Assembly: GCA_966212505.1 (NCBI GenBank)
Contig: CBIHRS010000002.1
Coordinates: 62,001 to 126,000, forward strand
Length of the DNA stretch: 64,000 nt
Reading direction: 5' to 3'
From: CAMLIZ01 sp966212505
Lineage (GTDB): Bacteria > Pseudomonadota > Gammaproteobacteria > Burkholderiales > Burkholderiaceae_C
A program made the position numbers and the translations under genes. The notes below the pieces were generated by a model. It did no database searches. It had not been told where the DNA came from and saw only the letters and a list, made by a program, of their open reading frames with translations. This document shows positions 59,995-64,000 of the stretch, in pieces (position 1 is the stretch's first letter; every line of letters starts with the position of its first letter).

Positions 59995-61327
59995 ACGCAA
60001 TGCGCGCGTGCTGCAGCGCGAGCTCGCCTGGTTCGAGCAGGTGCTGCAGGCCCGCATCGGCCTGTACTTCGGGCAGCCGGGGGCGCCTGAGCAGGATGTT
60101 CGGCACATCGCGCCGCCCGATCTGACGAACGATGAATCGGACTACGCGCAGCTGCTGCGCGACTGTGGCTTCGGCATCGACGAGCGGCTGGTGCTGCTGC
60201 TGGCGCTGGTGCCGCATGTGAGGCCGCAGCTGCTGGATGCGCTGTTCGTGCGCAACAAGAACTTCGACCGCGGCTTCACCGAGTTCGGCGGGTGGAAGGG
60301 CAAGGCGCACGGCGGCTTCCTGCCCACCGGCGAGACCGCGGCCTTCCTGCTGGCGGGCGAAGACCTGGCGCGGCGCTTCCAAAGCCTGGCCTTGTTCGAG
60401 CCTTCGCATGCCTTCCACCGCCGGGGCATCTTGCGGCTGGAGCACGACGCGCCCGGCGAGCCCTACCTCAGCGGCGCACTGGTGATCGCCGACGAATACC
60501 TCAACCGCCTGACCACCGGTGTGTGGCACAAGCCCGACTTCAGCAGCAGCTTCCCGGCCAAGCTGATCAACACGCCGCTGGGCTGGGGCGACCTCGTGCT
60601 GGCCGACGAGGTGATGCAGGAGGTGCAGGCCATCAACACCTGGATCCGACACGCCGACACGCTGATGCGCGACTGGGGCCTGGCGCGCTCGATCAAGCCC
60701 GGCTACCGCAGCCTGTTCCATGGCCCGCCGGGCACCGGCAAGACGCTCACCGCCACGCTGATCGGCCAGGCTGCGCAGGCCGATGTCTACCGCATCGACC
60801 TGTCGATGGTGGTCTCCAAGTACATCGGCGAGACCGAGAAGAACCTCGCCCGTGTGTTCGACCAGGCCGAGACGCGGCGCTGGATCCTGTTCTTCGACGA
60901 GGCCGATGCGCTCTTCGGCAAGCGCACCGCCACCTCGAGCTCGAACGACCGCTACGCCAACCAGGAGGTCTCGTACCTGCTGCAGCGCATCGAGGACTTC
61001 CCGGGCACGGTGATCCTGGCCACCAACCTCAAGGCCAACATCGACGAGGCCTTCGCCCGGCGCTTCCAGTCGCTGGTGTATTTCCCGATGCCCGATGCCG
61101 ACCAGCGGCTGCGGCTGTGGCAGGAAATGCTCGCGAGCCTGCCGGTGGAGGCGGACGTGAAGCTGCCCGCGCTGGCCGAAGCGCATGAGCTCTCGGGCGG
61201 TGCGATCGGCAACGTGGTGCGCTACGCGGCCATCCAGGCGCTGCAGGCCGAACGCCGCGCGCTCGGCGCGGCCGACCTGCGCGCGGGCATCGCGAAGGAA
61301 CTCAGAAAAGAAGGCCGCACGGCATAG
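59978..61327 (+). CDS. AAA+ ATPase (Afp15/Pvc15-like)
   Basis: A 449-residue ATPase. The N-terminal 200 residues form a family-specific domain. The AAA core has Walker A GPPGTGKT (about 249-256), Walker B ILFFDEADALFG, sensor-1 in VILATNLKANID, and arginine fingers in ARRFQSL. Pvc15 ATPases are thought to help assemble or load the particle and are diagnostic for eCIS. T6SS ClpV is a different, double-ring protein. The start lies inside the tape-measure gene. Confidence 0.94.
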   Translation: MSSGAERNARVLQRELAWFEQVLQARIGLYFGQPGAPEQDVRHIAPPDLTNDESDYAQLLRDCGFGIDERLVLLLALVPHVRPQLLDALFVRNKNFDRGFTEFGGWKGKAHGGFLPTGETAAFLLAGEDLARRFQSLALFEPSHAFHRRGILRLEHDAPGEPYLSGALVIADEYLNRLTTGVWHKPDFSSSFPAKLINTPLGWGDLVLADEVMQEVQAINTWIRHADTLMRDWGLARSIKPGYRSLFHGPPGTGKTLTATLIGQAAQADVYRIDLSMVVSKYIGETEKNLARVFDQAETRRWILFFDEADALFGKRTATSSSNDRYANQEVSYLLQRIEDFPGTVILATNLKANIDEAFARRFQSLVYFPMPDADQRLRLWQEMLASLPVEADVKLPALAEAHELSGGAIGNVVRYAAIQALQAERRALGAADLRAGIAKELRKEGRTA

Positions 61328-61335
61328 GAGCTTAC

Positions 61336-63837
61336 GTGTCGTTCGATGTTCCCCTCCAACGTCCACCGTGCGCCCGCTGCCGCCGGCTGCGGCTGCTGGC
61401 CGTGTCGCTCGTGGCGGGCGTGTTGCTGTGTGTCGCGCTGGTGCTGATGGCACATGCGGCGGTGCCGGCGGCCAGCGCTCCGCAGGGGGCAGCCAGTGCG
61501 GTGCACGCGGCCAGCGCGGTCGCTGCACCTGCGGTGGCAAGTGCAGCGGCCGCCGCGCCGCCATCCGCCAGTGCCGCATCGGCGGCGCAGGACCTGCGCT
61601 TCATCTACCAGACCGTCGTGCTGCCGCAGGGCCGGCAGGGCACCGACTACGGGCCGCGCGCTATCGTCAAGGGCGGCGTGGCGCCGTACACCTTCGTCGT
61701 TGAAGGCAAGTTCCCGCCGGGCCTGGAGCTCACGCCGCAGGGCGTGCTCGGCGGCCTGCCGACGGCCGCCGGCAGCTACAGCTTCGTGCTGAAGGCGCGC
61801 GATGCCTCGAACCCGCCGATGCTGACGCAGCAGCCCTACGTGCTGCGCGTGGTGGCGCCGCCGGCGCTGAGCGCCAGCAGCCCGCCGCCGCCGTTGAAGG
61901 CGATCACCCGCGACGAGGCGGCCGTGGTGCCCGACCCCAATCGCGGCCAGCCGATGAGCTACAAGCTCACGGCCGACGGCATCGAGCGCCTGGTCGGGCT
62001 GGTGGCGCCCGAGGAGGTGCCCACCCCGGCCCCGGCCGAGGCCGATCCCAATGCCCCGGCCGTGCCCGCCGAGCCGCCAAAGCCGGTGACACCGGCGGCG
62101 CCGCTCGCGACGCAGCCGCTGCCCAGCGCCGATCAGCTGAGCGCGCTGCTGCAGCCGCTGCAGGACATCGAATACCCCACGCAGGCCCTGTTCGAGAGCG
62201 GCTTGCGGGCCGCGCACTGCGCTTACTACCAGGCGCAGGTCAAGCAGTTGGCCGTCAAGAAAGGCGTGTCGGTCGACCTGCAGTGCCCGCCGCCAGCGCC
62301 ACCGGCCGCGGCCGCGTCACGGCCCCGGCCGCGCAATGCCCCCGCACCTTCGCCAGGCGAGCTGCCGCTGTACCAGTTCTATGCCGAGCTGCTGCCAGCC
62401 GAGCTGCGTGCGCGGGTGATCGCCGAGGCGGCCCAGGTGCATCTGCTGGCCGAGGCGAAGAAGCCGGAATGGACTGGCGGTGGATGCGGCTGCGTGCTGC
62501 CTCGCCATCCCGAGGAGCTGATCCATGGCTTCTATCCGTTCTGGCATGCCGGCGACAAGCCGCAGACGGTGGACTTCAGCCTGCTCGATCGCGTGAGCTA
62601 CATGGGCCTGGTGCTCAACGACGCCGGCAGCTACGACGCACCGGCCGGTTGGGTCGACAGCCGCGCCCGTTTCGTGCGCGAGGCCCGCCGGCACGGCACC
62701 GCGGTGGACCTCGTGCTGTACCGGCGCGACTGGGCCACGCTGCTGCAGCTGCCGCCGGCCAGGCTGAGCCAGTTCACGCGCCTGGCGGCGAGCAACGCGG
62801 TGGCCGCCGCCGATGCGCCGCTGCAGGATGCGTGGTCGCGCTTCGGGCCGGTGCTGCGGCCGTTCTGGAACGAGCCGGCGCAGGCCTACGACGGCATCAC
62901 GCTGTTCTTCGAGGATTCGCCCACCGACCCCGAGGGCAAGCGGCGCTTCCGCCAGTTCTTCAAGGACTTCATGCTCCAGCTGATCGAGGAGATGCAGCGC
63001 AGCGGCCGGGCCTACTTCCTCAACGTGGCCGTGCCCGACCTCGAAATGGGCGAGGAGGGCGCCTATCCGTTCCGCGACCTGCTGGGGTACATCGAGCGCG
63101 CGATGCCGCCGCGGCCGGCCGGGGCCACCGCCAGCGCCGATGTCGCGGGCTCGGCCAGGAGCGCGGTCAGGTACCAGGGCACGACGGACATCACCGTGAA
63201 GTACCTGGTCCTGCTGAGCTCGCCGAGCGACGAGCGCAAGAAGGATCTGCGCACTGCGATCGACCATGCCGATCCGCAGGGGCTGGAAGGGCACCGGCGC
63301 ATCGCCTTCTTCGAAAGCGTGGCGCCGGTGCTGTTCTATCGCCTTCCCGACAAGCCGGCGCCGCTGCCGCCGGTCGAGGCCGACCAGCTCGACCGGGATC
63401 TCGCCTACATCAAGTGGACCTACAACGACGTGGCCTTCTGGCCGCTGCCGGTGCTGGGCACCGGTTCGGGCGACGATGCGCGCAACCGGCTCAAGCACAA
63501 CTTCGGCGCGCCGCCCCGGCCGGTCGACGGGCTGTGCCGCTGGGTCTGCCCCAACCGCACGCCGCTGCACCTGCTGCTCGAAGCCCTGGTGCTCACGAGC
63601 GCAGGCCTGGCCGCGGTGTACCTGTGGAACTGCCGGGTGCGCCGGCTGGGCCGCACCTACCTGCTGTTCCTGTGGGGATCGGTGCTGGCCACGCTGCTGC
63701 TCGCGTTCGCCTTCCTGAGCTGCGACCCCGACCTGGCTGCGTGGCGCGAGTCGAACAACCTGCTGTACGTGCTCATCCTGGTGCTGTGCATCGGTGGGGT
63801 CTATGCGACGTTCCGGCGGCGTGTCGAGGCGCCTTAG
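61336..63837 (+). CDS. Membrane protein with Ig-like and TIM-barrel-like domains in the eCIS locus
   Basis: An 833-residue protein. An N-terminal transmembrane helix (about 20-42) is followed by an alanine-rich linker, an Ig-like putative domain (GVAPYTFVVEGKFPPGLEL, LPTAAGSYSFVLKA; about 95-175) and a proline-rich stretch. Residues about 395-700 have GFYPFWHAGDKPQTVDFSLL and SYMGLVLNDAG, resembling the start of GH18-like barrels; a catalytic DxxDxDxE is not evident. Two or three C-terminal helices follow (about 755-830). It starts 8 nt after the ATPase gene. It may anchor or dock the particle at the envelope, or remodel glycan; both are inference. Confidence 0.7.
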   Translation: MSFDVPLQRPPCARCRRLRLLAVSLVAGVLLCVALVLMAHAAVPAASAPQGAASAVHAASAVAAPAVASAAAAAPPSASAASAAQDLRFIYQTVVLPQGRQGTDYGPRAIVKGGVAPYTFVVEGKFPPGLELTPQGVLGGLPTAAGSYSFVLKARDASNPPMLTQQPYVLRVVAPPALSASSPPPPLKAITRDEAAVVPDPNRGQPMSYKLTADGIERLVGLVAPEEVPTPAPAEADPNAPAVPAEPPKPVTPAAPLATQPLPSADQLSALLQPLQDIEYPTQALFESGLRAAHCAYYQAQVKQLAVKKGVSVDLQCPPPAPPAAAASRPRPRNAPAPSPGELPLYQFYAELLPAELRARVIAEAAQVHLLAEAKKPEWTGGGCGCVLPRHPEELIHGFYPFWHAGDKPQTVDFSLLDRVSYMGLVLNDAGSYDAPAGWVDSRARFVREARRHGTAVDLVLYRRDWATLLQLPPARLSQFTRLAASNAVAAADAPLQDAWSRFGPVLRPFWNEPAQAYDGITLFFEDSPTDPEGKRRFRQFFKDFMLQLIEEMQRSGRAYFLNVAVPDLEMGEEGAYPFRDLLGYIERAMPPRPAGATASADVAGSARSAVRYQGTTDITVKYLVLLSSPSDERKKDLRTAIDHADPQGLEGHRRIAFFESVAPVLFYRLPDKPAPLPPVEADQLDRDLAYIKWTYNDVAFWPLPVLGTGSGDDARNRLKHNFGAPPRPVDGLCRWVCPNRTPLHLLLEALVLTSAGLAAVYLWNCRVRRLGRTYLLFLWGSVLATLLLAFAFLSCDPDLAAWRESNNLLYVLILVLCIGGVYATFRRRVEAP

Positions 63838-63851
63838 ACAAACAAACGCTC

Positions 63852-64000
63852 ATGATGAAGACCCGCGAAACCGAAGTCACCATGGCGCGCCACGAGCCCG
63901 CGGCCGTGCGCAGGAGCGACATCCAGTTTGTTGCCCCGCAGAGCGGCATCGACCAGTCGCCGCGCATGCTGGCGCAGCGCCGGGCGCTGAAGTCGGCGTT
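63852..64000 (+). CDS. N-terminus of a putative eCIS cargo protein (runs off the window)
   Basis: An open frame from ATG 63852 to the window end gives 49 complete residues. It includes FVAPQSGIDQSPRMLAQRRAL (split here as FVAPQSGID and QSPRMLAQRRAL), which aligns with the SVRMAAQRQ and SERMLVQRQ motifs of the proteins at 39825 and 41321. The D-x-S-P-R-M-x-A-Q-R pattern is common at the N-terminus of DUF4157-type proteins. The rest of the gene lies outside the window, so the effector domain is unknown. Confidence 0.65.
   Translation, partial: MMKTRETEVTMARHEPAAVRRSDIQFVAPQSGIDQSPRMLAQRRALKSA

Noticed and set aside
42520..61327. Type VI secretion system or contractile prophage
   Set aside because: No TssJ/L/M membrane complex or ClpV, and no integrase, lysis, capsid or terminase genes; DUF4255, Pvc15-like ATPase and DUF4157 point to eCIS.

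Overview
The window is very GC-rich, gene-dense chromosomal DNA. Codon use, the NhaR, Bax-inhibitor and chemotaxis gene sets, and the NarX/NarL-type two-component pair point to a betaproteobacterium of the order Burkholderiales, probably in the Rubrivivax/Ideonella/Leptothrix neighbourhood. The lineage is an inference. I see no rRNA, tRNA, CRISPR array, insertion sequence or integrase.

Layout. (1) 1-5280: two tandem paralogous winged-helix regulators with a TPR-type C-terminal part (the first runs off the window), a small membrane protein with a Bax-inhibitor-1 protein, and a divergent NhaR-type LysR regulator with a palindrome in its promoter. (2) 5367-22074: a specialised-metabolite gene cluster. 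An orphan LuxR-type DNA-binding domain, preceded by a lux-box-like palindrome, leads into an ACP/alpha-oxoamine-synthase fusion, a glycine-amidinotransferase family enzyme, a flavin amine oxidase, a MATE exporter, a fatty-acid desaturase, a sterol-desaturase-type di-iron enzyme, a fatty-acyl-AMP ligase, an MFS exporter, a Rossmann-fold reductase, a DUF2165-like membrane protein, two Rieske oxygenases, a P450 and a glutathione S-transferase. AOS-ACP, amidinotransferase, sterol-desaturase-like enzyme, MATE and Rieske oxygenases are the enzyme classes that begin and decorate saxitoxin (SxtA, SxtG, SxtD, SxtF/M, SxtH/T). Several saxitoxin genes are missing and an acyl-AMP ligase, a desaturase and a P450 are present, so I infer a related but different, possibly lipid-derived, guanidinium alkaloid. 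(3) 22170-28578: a tautomerase, an RraA-type protein, an arsenic block on the minus strand (ArsR, ArsC, AqpS-type channel, and a GNAT-flavoprotein fusion with a cysteine-rich tail) and two envelope proteins. (4) 28837-37506: a complete chemotaxis-type operon (MCP-like, CheY, STAS, CheA, MCP, CheW, CheR, CheD, CheB). (5) 37496-39716: two small minus-strand genes and a NarX/NarL-type kinase-regulator pair. (6) 39825-64000: an extracellular contractile injection system (eCIS, Afp/PVC type). A putative nuclease effector and a DUF4157 protein come first, then a receiver-only regulator, the cap protein, sheath, tubes, spike, PAAR tip, baseplate, tape-measure-type protein and AAA ATPase, a two-ended membrane protein with an Ig-like and a TIM-barrel-like domain, and the start of a third putative cargo protein at the window edge.

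How it works together. Region 2 reads as one plus-strand assembly line: the acyl-AMP ligase would load an acyl group on the ACP, the oxoamine synthase would condense it with an amino acid, the amidinotransferase would install a guanidino group, oxygenases would tailor, and MATE/MFS pumps would export. In region 6 the three putative cargo proteins share an N-terminal motif (S-x-R-M-x-x-Q-R), a possible loading or targeting signal. The nuclease gene and the structural operon share a promoter-proximal DNA element at nearly the same distance from their start codons, which suggests co-regulation.
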